From positions 1-64,000 of the forward strand of contig JADJNX010000023.1 in the NCBI GenBank assembly GCA_016714125.1: a stretch of 64,000 bases of DNA. Reading direction: 5' to 3'. Positions 20,629 to 29,692 of this stretch are shown here, in pieces (within the stretch, counting starts at the first letter, position 1; each line of letters opens with the position of its first letter). The notes below the pieces were generated by a model. It was not told the origin of the DNA, ran no database searches, and saw only the letters and a list, made by a program, of their open reading frames with translations. The position numbers and the translations under genes were made by a program. The DNA is from Ignavibacteriales bacterium (GTDB taxonomy: Bacteria > Bacteroidota > Ignavibacteria > Ignavibacteriales > Ignavibacteriaceae).

Positions 20629-20661
20629 CCGGCAGTTGTTCATAAAATAACTGCCGGTTGA
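20629..20661. terminator. Bidirectional terminator between the SDR and hxlR-type genes
   Basis: Perfect 9-bp inverted repeat CCGGCAGTT / AACTGCCGG (20629-20637 and 20649-20657) with TTGATTTT on the plus side. It lies between two convergent genes and can serve both. Confidence 0.8.
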
Positions 20662-20675
20662 TTTTCGAATCCCCA

Positions 20676-21014
20676 TTAATCCAGTTTATCTTCCTTAAAT
20701 GCCATTCCCCATTCTCGCAAAGCAGTAATTAAAGGGATTGTCGTCCATCCTTTCTCAGTTATTGAGTATTCCACCTTTGGGGGAATAACCTGATAGACTT
20801 TACGGTTAATCAATCCGTCTGCCTCAAGCTCTCTTAATTGTTGTGCCAGCATTTTATGAGTTATTCCGGGAATGTTTTTCTTCAGCTCACCATACCTGAA
20901 CACCTTGTCTTTTAATCGCCAAAGGATTGGCATCTTCCATTTACCCCCGATGACATCGAGAGCAAGTTCAACTGGGTTATTATATTTTTTATCTCTGAAT
21001 TCGAAAACAGGCAT
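20676..21014 (-). CDS. HxlR-family winged-helix regulator
   Basis: 112 residues. Core signature of the family: NPVELALDVIGGKWKMPILWRLKDKVFRYGELKKNIPGITHKMLAQQLRELEADGLI. It has no cysteine in the sensing position seen in YodB-type proteins, so the trigger is unclear. The gene is divergent from the DJ-1/TMEM175/oxidoreductase operon, and a TACT-N7-AGTG element lies between them. Confidence 0.92.
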   Translation of the reverse strand: MPVFEFRDKKYNNPVELALDVIGGKWKMPILWRLKDKVFRYGELKKNIPGITHKMLAQQLRELEADGLINRKVYQVIPPKVEYSITEKGWTTIPLITALREWGMAFKEDKLD

Positions 21015-21040
21015 TTTTCGCTATTCTTTCTATTTGGTTA

Positions 21041-21062
21041 GTATACTACTTTATAGTGCATA
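21041..21062. promoter_or_regulatory. Candidate HxlR operator in the divergent promoter region
   Basis: The imperfect inverted repeat GTATACTACTTTATAGTGC contains TACT, seven bases and AGTG. It resembles the TACT-N7-AGTA pattern described for HxlR/YodB-type regulators and lies midway between hxlR-type and DJ-1-type genes. Confidence 0.5.
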
Positions 21063-21137
21063 CTTGATTTAAGATATTATATAATGCTAATTTAACATAT
21101 TAACTTGAAAAAATTATACAAAAAGGAGAAAAAAATT

Positions 21138-21884
21138 ATGAGCATGAACCTGAATGTAATGGATTCCAACAGCCCGAAAAGAGTTGCAGTTGTTGCGGCC
21201 AATCCCTGTGTAAGTTCCCAAACCGGCTGGCCAATAGGTTTCTGGTGGGCAGAACTTACCCATCCTTATCATGCCTTTACCGAAAAGGGTTACAAAGTTG
21301 ATATCTATTCACCCGAAGGTGGTGAACTTGTGGCGGACAGTTTCAGTGATCCCGAAGATGCAAGCGGTTACTCGGCACATGACATCCTGAGTCTTGGTTT
21401 CAAAAAATCATCTTCACATTCCGCCCTGTTGAAAGACACTCCGTCAATCGACAAAATTGATGTTAATGATTACGATGCAGTATTCCTTACAGGGGGACAG
21501 TCACCAATGTACACATTCATAAGCAATGAGAAACTTCATAAACTTGTGGTCGATTTCCATGCAGCCGGAAAGGTAGTCGGGATTGTTTGCCATGCAACAT
21601 GTGTTCTCCTAAAAGCCAAAACCTCTGACGGTAAACTTCTTGTGGAAGGGAAAACCTGGACTGGCTTTGCAAATGATGAAGAACAGTTTGCTGACAGCTA
21701 TGTGGGGATGAAAATTCAACCATTCTGGATTGAGGAAGAAGCTAAGAAGATTGAGGGCACAAACTTCATTACGGGAGGATTGTTCAAACCTTTCGCTGTA
21801 AGAGATGGCAGACTTATCACCGGGCAGCAGCAATATTCGGGAGGTGAAACAGCAAGACTTGTAATCGAAGCCCTTGGTGTATAG
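21138..21884 (+). CDS. DJ-1/PfpI family type 1 glutamine amidotransferase-like protein
   Basis: 248 residues from the ATG at 21138, chosen because AAAAGGAG lies 9 bp before it. The fold is of the Hsp31/HchA-like branch: SSQTGWPIGFWWAELTHPYHAF, VDIYSPEGGE, DYDAVFLTGGQSPMYTF and the nucleophile elbow GIVCHATCVLL with the catalytic Cys-His pair, then FVTGGLFKPF-like text. Such proteins act as glyoxalase III/deglycase or stress proteins. The TMEM175 gene starts 2 bp after its stop, so it is an operon with it. Confidence 0.9.
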   Translation: MSMNLNVMDSNSPKRVAVVAANPCVSSQTGWPIGFWWAELTHPYHAFTEKGYKVDIYSPEGGELVADSFSDPEDASGYSAHDILSLGFKKSSSHSALLKDTPSIDKIDVNDYDAVFLTGGQSPMYTFISNEKLHKLVVDFHAAGKVVGIVCHATCVLLKAKTSDGKLLVEGKTWTGFANDEEQFADSYVGMKIQPFWIEEEAKKIEGTNFITGGLFKPFAVRDGRLITGQQQYSGGETARLVIEALGV

Positions 21885-21886
21885 TC

Positions 21887-22486
21887 ATGGAAAAAACAAG
21901 ACTTGAAGCATTCAGTGATGGTGTGATAGCTATTATCATTACACTTCTTGTCCTCGAGATAAAGGTGCCACACATTGAAGGGGAGGTTACATCTTCGACA
22001 ATTGCCGCGGCACTTATAAAACTGACTCCCAAAATCCTTAGTTGGGCTCTCAGCTTCTTCATGGTTCTTATTATGTGGGTGAACCACCACAGAATTTTCC
22101 ATGAAATAAAGCAGAGTGATAACGGGTTAATGTGGATGAACGGACTCCTGCTTTTCTTCATGTCTTTTGTCCCTTTCCCTACTGCCTTTATGGGTGACTA
22201 TTTTGACCGGTCAGCTTCCATGTTCTTCTTTGGAATTTGTATGGGCCTGACTGCACTGGCATTTGTTTTGTTAAGGTTGTATATACTGAAGAACAGTCAT
22301 CTGCTGAAAGACGGGACAGACAAGGAAAATTACTCAAAATTGATTAAACTCTCTTTGATTGGTCCCGTTATGTACTTCCTGGGAAGTGGAATAGCGTTTA
22401 TGAATGTTTATGCTGCATATGCTGTTTATGCAATTGTACCGGTATATTTCATATTTTTGCAACAAAAAAAAAAAATCGAGGAATAA
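21887..22486 (+). CDS. TMEM175/DUF1211 family potassium channel
   Basis: 199 residues. Starts with MEKTRLEAFSDGVIAIIITLLVLEIKVP, where RxxxFSDGVxAI is the defining TMEM175 motif of the first pore helix. About six hydrophobic helices follow (residues 10-30, 45-68, 80-100, 108-130, 150-170, 175-192), as in bacterial TMEM175 with one six-helix repeat. Bacterial members are weakly selective K+ channels. The gene follows the DJ-1 gene directly and is itself 1 bp before the oxidoreductase. Confidence 0.92.
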   Translation: MEKTRLEAFSDGVIAIIITLLVLEIKVPHIEGEVTSSTIAAALIKLTPKILSWALSFFMVLIMWVNHHRIFHEIKQSDNGLMWMNGLLLFFMSFVPFPTAFMGDYFDRSASMFFFGICMGLTALAFVLLRLYILKNSHLLKDGTDKENYSKLIKLSLIGPVMYFLGSGIAFMNVYAAYAVYAIVPVYFIFLQQKKKIEE

Positions 22487-22487
22487 A

Positions 22488-23105
22488 ATGGAAATAGCAA
22501 TTATTGGCGCAGGAAATGTCGGCGGCGCACTTGGTCTTAATTTCGCAAAGAAGGGACACAAGGTTGTCTTTGGTACAAGAGATTTGAATTCCACAGGTGT
22601 TCAGGTGCTTCTAGAATCAAATGCCAACATCTCTGTTTCATCAATTAATGAAGCCATTAAATCAAGTGAAGTTGTTTTGTTTTCTACTCCTCCCGCAGTT
22701 GCGATCGAAATCGCACAATCCAACCCGGAACTACGCGATAAGATTGTTATTGATGCCACGAATTCCGTGTTTATGAAACCGGCACCATACAAAACTGCTT
22801 ATGAAGGAATAAAAGTGGTTACGGGATGTGAAAACATTGTAAAATGTTTTAACAGTACTGGGTTTGAGAACATGAAAGACCCCATGTATCATGGCGAAGG
22901 GATCGATATGTTTTGTGCCGGTAACAGCCGGAAGGCAAAAGAGATAGCCACCCAATTAGCCAAAGAAATTGGTTTTTCTGAGTGTTACGATTTTGGCGGT
23001 GATGACAAAGTGGAACTCCTTGAACAATTTGCACTATGCTGGATAAACCTTGCGATAATACAAAAACATGGGCGTGATATTGCGTTCAAACTGATAAAAA
23101 GGTAA
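22488..23105 (+). CDS. NADPH-dependent F420 reductase-like protein
   Basis: 206 residues from the ATG at 22488 with CGAGGA upstream. It opens with EIAIIGAGNVGGALGLNFAKKGHKVVFGTRD, a Rossmann motif of the F420-dependent NADP oxidoreductase (NADP_oxidored_F420) family, then VVLFSTPPAVAIEI and VKCFNSTGFENM, a phrase typical of the family. Cofactor F420 is unlikely in this lineage, so it is probably an NADP-linked reductase of unknown substrate. Last gene of the HxlR-flanked operon; its end faces the U32 gene 3 bp away. Confidence 0.88.
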   Translation: MEIAIIGAGNVGGALGLNFAKKGHKVVFGTRDLNSTGVQVLLESNANISVSSINEAIKSSEVVLFSTPPAVAIEIAQSNPELRDKIVIDATNSVFMKPAPYKTAYEGIKVVTGCENIVKCFNSTGFENMKDPMYHGEGIDMFCAGNSRKAKEIATQLAKEIGFSECYDFGGDDKVELLEQFALCWINLAIIQKHGRDIAFKLIKR

Positions 23106-23108
23106 CTC

Positions 23109-24434
23109 CTACCTCTTTTTTCTTATCATAACGCCGGGGAAGGTATCTTTTTCAAGTTTAATAAAGATGTCCCCGGCTCCGCCGTGTGCTACATCAACTA
23201 CTTCATCTTTCCTGTTTTTCATCAGATCAATTGGCTGAGTAAAATCCATGGAAAAATCAGGAAAGAATACCTCGATTTCCTGCCCCTTCTCAATCCTGTT
23301 TCTCACTTCCATTCTTGCCAATCCATCAGGCATCATTTCCCTAATAACTCCCACAAATTCGTGTGTTTGGAGTTGAACATTTTTCTCATACCACTGGGCT
23401 TTTTCTTTAGGATTTGATACTAAAAAGCCCGGAATGAAACCACGATTTGCAGTTTTTGCAAGTTCGGTTACACAATCGAATGTTGGTTTAATCCCATGTT
23501 CCATTTCATCAATTGCTCTTCGATAGGTTCGTGCAACTGAAGCTGCATAATAAATTGACTTTGATCGTCCCTCTACTTTAAAACTCGATACTCCGGCATC
23601 TTTCAACTCCTGGAGATACTCAACAGCGCACAAATCCCTTGAATTCATGATATATGTGCCAAACTCATCCTCATCAGCTTCGAGGAACTCCCCTGGTCGT
23701 TGTTGTTCCTCTAAATAAAAAGTCCCTTCAAGAGGTTTATAAACAGGATCATATACCCCCTCATGGGTCATTTCATCTTCATTAGCCACCACTTCATATT
23801 CCGGGTTGTGTTCCTCCCCCTTATAAACTTTATACTGCCAGCGACAACTGTGGGCACAGGTTCCCTGATTTGCATCCCTGTACGACATATAATTTGAAAG
23901 CAGACACCTTCCCGAATAAGCCATGCAGATTGACCCGTGAACAAAAAACTCAAGCTCTACATCCGGTACCATTTCGTGAATCTTCTTCACCTCGCGAAGT
24001 GAAAGTTCACGGGAAAGGATTATTCTTGATATCCCCTGTTCTTTCCAAAATTTCACCGAAGCCCAGTTTATATTGTTGGCCTGTGTTGAAAGATGAATTG
24101 GAATTTGAGGACAAATCTCTTTTGCAAAATAAATTACTCCCGGATCTGCCATGATAAAAGCATCCGGTTTAAGCTCTGCCATTGACGCAATAGCTCTTTT
24201 AAGGGGTTCCAGTTTTGCATTATGTGGAAAGATATTTACGGTGAGATATATTTTTTTCCCAAGTTCATGTGTGTAATCGATTGCCTCTTTTACGCCATCA
24301 ATCTTAAAATCGTTTTCCCTCGCCCGAAGCGAAAATGCCGGTACCCCCGCATAAACCGCGTCAGCGCCATATTGAAAGGCAAATTTTAATTTTTCAAAAT
24401 CTCCCGCTGGGAGAAGAAGTTCAGGTTTGTTCAT
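23109..24434 (-). CDS. Peptidase U32 family protein, TrhP-like tRNA hydroxylation factor
   Basis: 441 residues. Starts with KPELLLPAGDFEKLKFAFQYGADAVYAG, and has the U32 signature ELEFFVHGSICMAYSGRCLLS followed by NQGTCAHSCRWQYKVY with Fe-S/zinc-like cysteines. Length and order match E. coli YegQ/TrhP, which with a prephenate-derived cofactor forms 5-hydroxyuridine at tRNA position 34. Shorter U32 relatives (UbiU, RlhA) fit less well. Cytoplasmic; stands alone and convergent with the previous operon. Confidence 0.85.
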   Translation of the reverse strand: MNKPELLLPAGDFEKLKFAFQYGADAVYAGVPAFSLRARENDFKIDGVKEAIDYTHELGKKIYLTVNIFPHNAKLEPLKRAIASMAELKPDAFIMADPGVIYFAKEICPQIPIHLSTQANNINWASVKFWKEQGISRIILSRELSLREVKKIHEMVPDVELEFFVHGSICMAYSGRCLLSNYMSYRDANQGTCAHSCRWQYKVYKGEEHNPEYEVVANEDEMTHEGVYDPVYKPLEGTFYLEEQQRPGEFLEADEDEFGTYIMNSRDLCAVEYLQELKDAGVSSFKVEGRSKSIYYAASVARTYRRAIDEMEHGIKPTFDCVTELAKTANRGFIPGFLVSNPKEKAQWYEKNVQLQTHEFVGVIREMMPDGLARMEVRNRIEKGQEIEVFFPDFSMDFTQPIDLMKNRKDEVVDVAHGGAGDIFIKLEKDTFPGVMIRKKR

Positions 24435-24741
24435 TTTGTTTCATTTATGTCGGAAATGAATGGAAACATTTGATTAATTCCGCTGAAAAGTTAGAATTCA
24501 GTACGGAATTTCAGATTCAAAAATAACTTCCATCCAAAAAGAATTATTAATGTGTCGAAAAACTACAAAATTAAATTAAGATAATCATACGAGACATTTT
24601 TCTCTCGGAAAACCCGGTGATGGATTCCCATTTTCACCTTAATTCGTAATCTTCAGCATCAGTGAGTATAAGTTCTTGCTTTTTGATTATTTAATTTGTA
24701 ACTTAGCGTAACAAAATTGACTATAAAGTCGGGTGAAAAAA
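24435..24741. other. Intergenic stretch without a recognised gene
   Basis: AT-rich sequence between the divergent U32 gene and a T9SS protein. It probably holds both promoters. TAATTTG near 24700 resembles a weak Bacteroidota -7 box, but no good -33 partner was found. I see no RNA gene. Confidence 0.5.
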
Positions 24742-25980
24742 ATGAAAAGATATCTTCTTATTATATTCTTTTTTGGCGTTGTATTAAAACTTAATATCAA
24801 GGCCCAAAATGATCATTATTTCTATTTAAACGAGACTTTACGCTCAGTTTATTTTGCAATCTATGATACTGATATATCCTACTACACCATTTACGAAGGT
24901 TGTGCAGTTATCAGAGATACATTGTCAAATGGACATAAATACTATAGAATAAATAACCCTTTTGGGGATGAATTCTTTCGATATGGTTTGGATAAAAAAC
25001 TATACTGTCTGGATTCCGGAGTTGAAAAACTTTTTCTTGATCTCTCTGACACATCTGAAATATCATTTCAAGGTTTTGATCCAAATCTCAATTATACAGT
25101 TAATTTTAATAGAAAGTTAGTGCCAAATTCTGATATATTAGAGTTCAGTTTGTTAAGTGGTAATCCCACAACAAAATACAGATTTAAAAAGGGGGTCGGA
25201 CTCATCTATCATCATTATTATCGTTATGACATTTTGCATAATAATGCCCGCAGAGAGTTCAACTTAAAAGAATTGAGCGTAAATTTGGGAGATGGAAATG
25301 TAATTCAATTTACTTCCAATGTTTCACCCCAAATACCTTATCACAACATATCTTTATTTAATGATACTTCATTTATCCTAAGAACCAAAGTCTCTCACGA
25401 ATACACTTTTTATCGAAATGAGTTTTTAAATATGCTACCTTATATCGAAAAGGTTGGGGTAGAATACAGATTTGTGATTAGTGAGGATTCCACCGATCTA
25501 ATTAGAAGTGAAAAAATAAATACAGTAGCCGATAGTGTAAATTTCATTATTAATTTTGATCCAAATACATTAAAACCGGGCGACAAGGTTTTATACCGGG
25601 TTTACGCAACTACCAGAGAACCTAATGTCAGAACCAAGTTTATACCATCAGAAAATGGGTATTACGGCTATACTTATACTCCTACCGGTCTGACGGAGGA
25701 TATCGAACTGAATCCACAGCACTTCACACTCTATCAGAATTATCCAAACCCGTTTAATAACGGAACCGTAATAAAATTTTATGCAAAACAGGCGGGAACT
25801 GCCATTTTAACACTTTATGATCCTTTAGGATCAGAAGTTTATAGATCTTCGATGGAAGTTAATGGCGAAGGGGAATACTTCTTCAACTTCAATCAGCCGA
25901 ATCTACCTTCAGGTGTATATCTTTACAAAGTAACTCTTGGGAATAAATCTGACATCAAAAAGATGATTTTATTGAAATGA
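24742..25980 (+). CDS. Secreted protein of unknown function with T9SS sorting domain
   Basis: About 412 residues from the ATG at 24742 (a GTG 9 bp upstream is possible). The signal peptide MKRYLLIIFFFGVVLKLNIKA is followed by a tyrosine-rich domain without recognised motif (residues 25-310). A beta-sandwich-like part follows, then a type A sorting domain with LYQNYPNPFNNGTVIKF and SGVYLYKVTLGNK, ending DIKKMILLK. The gene appears more AT-rich than its neighbours. Exported by T9SS by inference; activity unknown. Confidence 0.8.
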   Translation: MKRYLLIIFFFGVVLKLNIKAQNDHYFYLNETLRSVYFAIYDTDISYYTIYEGCAVIRDTLSNGHKYYRINNPFGDEFFRYGLDKKLYCLDSGVEKLFLDLSDTSEISFQGFDPNLNYTVNFNRKLVPNSDILEFSLLSGNPTTKYRFKKGVGLIYHHYYRYDILHNNARREFNLKELSVNLGDGNVIQFTSNVSPQIPYHNISLFNDTSFILRTKVSHEYTFYRNEFLNMLPYIEKVGVEYRFVISEDSTDLIRSEKINTVADSVNFIINFDPNTLKPGDKVLYRVYATTREPNVRTKFIPSENGYYGYTYTPTGLTEDIELNPQHFTLYQNYPNPFNNGTVIKFYAKQAGTAILTLYDPLGSEVYRSSMEVNGEGEYFFNFNQPNLPSGVYLYKVTLGNKSDIKKMILLK

Positions 25981-26009
25981 AATTGCTTTTGGTTTCAGAT
26001 AGGGTCGAA

Positions 26010-27102
26010 TTATTTCTTCACAAATAGATCAAATAGTGCATCGTTCACAAAATAAATATTTCTCCCACGTTTGTGTTTTGTCAGCAATCCTTTGTCTGTT
26101 AACTGATCCAGATATTTTGTTGCAGTTATTCTTGTTACTTTCAAATCGTTCATCACATATTCAATTTTAGTATAAGGGTGTCTGAACAGCAGGTTTAATA
26201 ACTCCTGACTATATATTTTTGGTAAATCATTTTTTATTTTGGTTTTATATTCGCTTATCAGAGCTTTTATGGATTTTGATCAAAATGATACTCTGCATTG
26301 AAGTGTTTTGTATGCCCAAAGGATAAACAAAATCCATTCTTCCCATTTATTTTCTGAACAAACCTTATTGAGCAGCCTGTAATATTCTGATTTATTCTCA
26401 ATTATATAACGACTCAAATAAAGTACCGGCATTTCCAACAGATCATTCGTCACAAGATATAATACATTCATAATCCTGCCTGTTCTGCCATTACCGTCAA
26501 AAAAGGGATGGATTGTTTCAAACTGATAATGAATGACTGCCATTTTTATCAAAGGATCAACTTTATGAAATTCATCATCATTTATATACTTAGCAAGATT
26601 ACTTAGTGCCTCGATTATTACTCTTGGCTCATCCGGAGGTGTATAAATTGTCTCACCAGTTTTGGTGTTTTTTAGAACTGTGCCGGGGATTCTCCGAACA
26701 CCTGCATCATTATCCTCCAAAACTTTTTGTATCTCAATTATCCTGTTGACCGTAAGAAGTTTGTCGTCCTTGATAAGATTAAACCCCTGTACCAGGGCTT
26801 TTGCGTATCTGTGCACCTCTTTTGCGGCAGGACTGTCAAATTGATCAGCAAATAGATCAGATTTATACAATTCATCATGAGTGGTGATTATATTTTCGAT
26901 CGCAGAACTATCCTTTGGCTTCCTGAAGGGCCAAAGTTCTTATTAGTATTGACCTGTCAGGAATCGTTTGGGCAATTCCTTTAAGCTCTGCAAGATATCT
27001 GTGTGCAACGGCAAGTTGTTTTAGTATTACTTTCGTCTCAAGCTCAAATTCAGGAGGTAAAAGTGGCATCGAATTAAAGGGTTTTGCTGGATCAAAAAGC
27101 AT
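26010..27102 (-). CDS. Fic-domain protein, class II (frameshifted)
   Basis: Fic proteins transfer AMP or similar groups to target proteins. The core motif IHPFFDGNGRTGR lies near 26490. The N-terminal inhibitory helix motif SSAIEN, of the (S/T)xxxE(G/N) form, places it in class II. A C-terminal winged-helix region follows (KTKIKNDLPKIYSQELLNLLFRHPYTKIEYVMNDLKVTRITATKYLDQLTDKGLL). The frame slips near 26906 (one extra A), near 26318 and near 26262, the last two cancelling. Restored length about 360 residues is normal for Fic/DOC proteins with a wHTH tail. A 41-bp tandem array sits directly upstream of its start. Confidence 0.88.
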
Positions 27103-27155
27103 GGTTATTCATTTTTTAATATTGACATATCGATTTTTTATGTATTTGAACTACA

Positions 27156-27313
27156 ATATGTATAGTTTTTTTGATTTTCTATATATATCAACTCTTATAT
27201 GTATAGTTTTTTTGATTTTCTATACATATCAACCCTCATATGTATAAATTTTTCGATTTTCTATATATATCAACTCTCATATATATAGTTTTTTTGATTT
27301 TCTATACATATCA
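27156..27313. repeat. Four 41-bp tandem repeats, each an internal hairpin
   Basis: Units start at 27156, 27197, 27238 and 27279, exactly 41 bp apart, the last slightly truncated. Each has ATATGTATAG, a T-rich spacer with TTTTTTTGATTTT, and CTATACATAT (or CTATATATAT), so each unit is a near-perfect 10-bp inverted repeat. It lies 54 bp upstream of the Fic start. Confidence 0.92.
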
Positions 27314-27372
27314 GAAAATCTCTCTGCGAAAATCCGTATAATCTGGATGTATCTGCGTCCTATTTATCCTCT
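27314..27372. repeat. Degenerate ATCCGTATAATCTGGAT-type intergenic repeat
   Basis: Contains gcgaaaatccgtataatc and atctgcgtcctatttatcc, the reverse-strand form of the CGCGGAT family found in the polysaccharide block. It adjoins the 41-bp array. Confidence 0.5.
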
Positions 27373-27386
27373 TCCGCGGAATCAGA

Positions 27387-27758
27387 TTACTCTTGCCGAT
27401 TAACTGTATCGGGAGAAAATGCCGGAATACATACAGCCACATATTCTGCTCCCTCATCATTGGGTGTGCTGTATTTTACCCATTCACCCTTGGGGGTAAT
27501 AATAGCCTGGCCGGCCGATACATCATTAAATCCTGATTTGTTCTCGACTCTAAGAACTCCTTTAAGTACAACTGTGTATTCATCAAATTCAGGGATTTGT
27601 GCCGGCTCAATCCAACCACCCGGGGATTTCATCCTCGCAATACTTACCAAATCTGTCCCGGAATTTACCCTGCCGATATATTCTTCAATAATTTTCGGTT
27701 TGTTTCCTGCCGCTTCAATTATTGTTGCCTTTTCAATCAATTTGTGCATATCATTCAC
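27387..27758 (-). CDS. Cupin domain protein
   Basis: 123 residues with one small cupin fold: PGGWIEPAQIPEFDEYTVVLKGVLRVEN (motif 1, metal ligands partly Glu/Asp) and DVSAGQAIITPKGEWVKYSTP (motif 2), then EYVAVCIPAFSPD. Starts at GTG 27758 or ATG 27749. Resembles ethanolamine-utilisation EutQ/auxin-binding-like cupins; the histidine ligands are largely absent, so a metal site is doubtful. Function unknown. Confidence 0.8.
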   Translation of the reverse strand: MNDMHKLIEKATIIEAAGNKPKIIEEYIGRVNSGTDLVSIARMKSPGGWIEPAQIPEFDEYTVVLKGVLRVENKSGFNDVSAGQAIITPKGEWVKYSTPNDEGAEYVAVCIPAFSPDTVNRQE

Positions 27759-28181
27759 ATTTTAGTTAATGAAAGTGTCGTGGGAATTCTTAATTTCTCA
27801 AAAATATTACCTGATATTTAATACCTAATACCTGGCTCCAATACCTGATATTTAATACTTATTACCTTAATTTTCGTTTTTTGACTTAAAGCCTTTTAAC
27901 ATCCACATCATTTCTGGGTTCATTTTCTCTGTCCAAAAAAAAATATTATTTCATTCAAAAATATCTGAATAATTTAAGAAACCCGTGTTTAAACAAAAAA
28001 ACAATCTGAATGATGCTACAATCTTTCTTAAATTGCCCCAGTAAATACCTTGTTAATAAAATTCAAAAAAAACTCTATTTATTAGTAATTCAAATCTTGA
28101 TTTTCGCTATATTTCATATTACCTTATAAATAACAAGATTTGGATTTCAACCGGAAAACCAAAAGCATCCAAGAAATTTGA
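27759..28181. repeat. Gap containing ATACCTGATATTTAATACC repeats
   Basis: Between 27809 and 27868 two near-copies of ACCTGATATTTAATACCTAA occur back to back. The same family appears at 57281-57311. The rest of the gap is AT-rich and holds the histidine-kinase promoter; I see no gene or RNA in it. Confidence 0.6.
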
Positions 28182-29647
28182 ATGAGTGACCAAGATTTAT
28201 CGCTTAAGCTGCTCGAAGTTTATCCTGCACCTACTGTAATACATGACTACAAAAACTTCGTGTATGTAAATAATGCTGCAGTAAAAAAATTCAGAGCGAC
28301 CTCAAAATCCGATCTTATCGGCAAACCGATCCTCGACTTTGTACACCCCTCTTCACTCAGGGAGACAATCAAAAGTCTTGATTCTCCCGACAGAAATGAC
28401 ACATTTGAAATGCATGACCTCCATCTTTTGGCACAGGACGGCACTTCATTCTACTCGGATATTGTTGGAACTACAATCACGATGGGTGGTAAAGAATGTG
28501 TTCACCTGCTAATTAATGACATAACACAACTGCGAAACAGTGAACAGAGATACAGATCACTTTACGAACTGGCTCCGGAAGCAATACTGCTTGAGGACGA
28601 AGATGGTTTTATTCTCGATGCAAATCCTGCATTTTTTAAGCTTCTGGGTTATAGCAGAGAAGAAACAATTGGACAACATGTTCAATTTCTAACGCTGGAT
28701 AAAGACCCTGAACTTATTCAGGAAGACATCAAGAAAGTAATATCTGGCGAGGTTTTGATGCAAGAAGCCTTTGGCAGGTGTAAAAACGGTAAGATTATTA
28801 CTGTCCAACTGACCGAGAGTGCTTTCCCACTCGAAAACAACAGGATTGGACTTCTTGCAATAATGGCAGATATATCCGCAATAAAAAAACATGAAGGTGA
28901 ACTTATTTTGGCCAAAGAGAAAGCAGAAGAGATGAACCGCCTCAAATCGAGCTTTCTTGCAAATATGAGCCATGAATTAAGAACCCCAATGATAGGAATC
29001 CTTGGTTATTCTGAGTTGTTGAGCGAAGATGAGTTTAACCCAACTGTGATTGAATATGCAAGAGTGATTCACCAAAGTGCAAAAGGTTGATGGATACTCT
29101 TAATCTGATTCTCGACCTTTCAAAGATTGAAGCTGACAGACTTGATATCTCCGAGATGGAATGTGATGCTTGTGAAATCGTAACAGAGTCATTCAACCTG
29201 TTCATTTCAGAAGCAGAAAAAAAAGAACTAAATTTTGAGCTTCTTAAACCGCAACAATCAATACCTGTTCTTATTGATGAAAGAATATTTACCCATATCT
29301 GCATAAACTTAATCAATAATGCAATAAAATTTACACAAAAAGGTAGTGTTATGGTTGAAGTGAAACACATAGATTCCGAAAAAGGAAGCAGTTTGGTTCT
29401 AAGAGTGATAGATACAGGAATTGGAATAGCGAAGCAGGATCAAGAACTCATTTTTGACGAGTTCAGACAGGTCAGTGAGGGTTTTGGCAGGAATTTTGAA
29501 GGAACAGGACTTGGTCTTACCGTAACAAAAAAGTTTGTTGAAAAATTAAAGGGTGATATCCACCTTGAAAGTGAACCCGGAGTTTGGACAACTTTTACGG
29601 TTATCATCCCAAATAATCTATACAAAACAAAAGAGGTGGAAATCTAA
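28182..29647 (+). CDS. PAS-domain sensor histidine kinase (one frameshift)
   Basis: About 487 residues without transmembrane segments, so a cytoplasmic sensor. Two PAS domains (residues 8-110 and 120-235, the second with APEAILLEDEDGFILDANPAFFKLLGYSREE). A short coiled coil leads to the H-box SSFLANMSHELRTPMIGILGY with the phospho-accepting His. One A is missing in AAAGG near 29085 (restored SAKRLMDTL). The catalytic domain has N-box NLINNAIKFT, G1 DTGIGIAKQD, F-box FDEFRQVSEG and G2 GTGLGLTVTKKF. No response regulator is adjacent. Confidence 0.92.
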
Positions 29648-29692
29648 CCATCCTTTTATTATTAATCTATCAATAAATAATATATAAATAAA

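Noticed and set aside
27156..27313. CRISPR-like array
   Set aside because: The units are contiguous copies with no unique spacers and no cas genes nearby.
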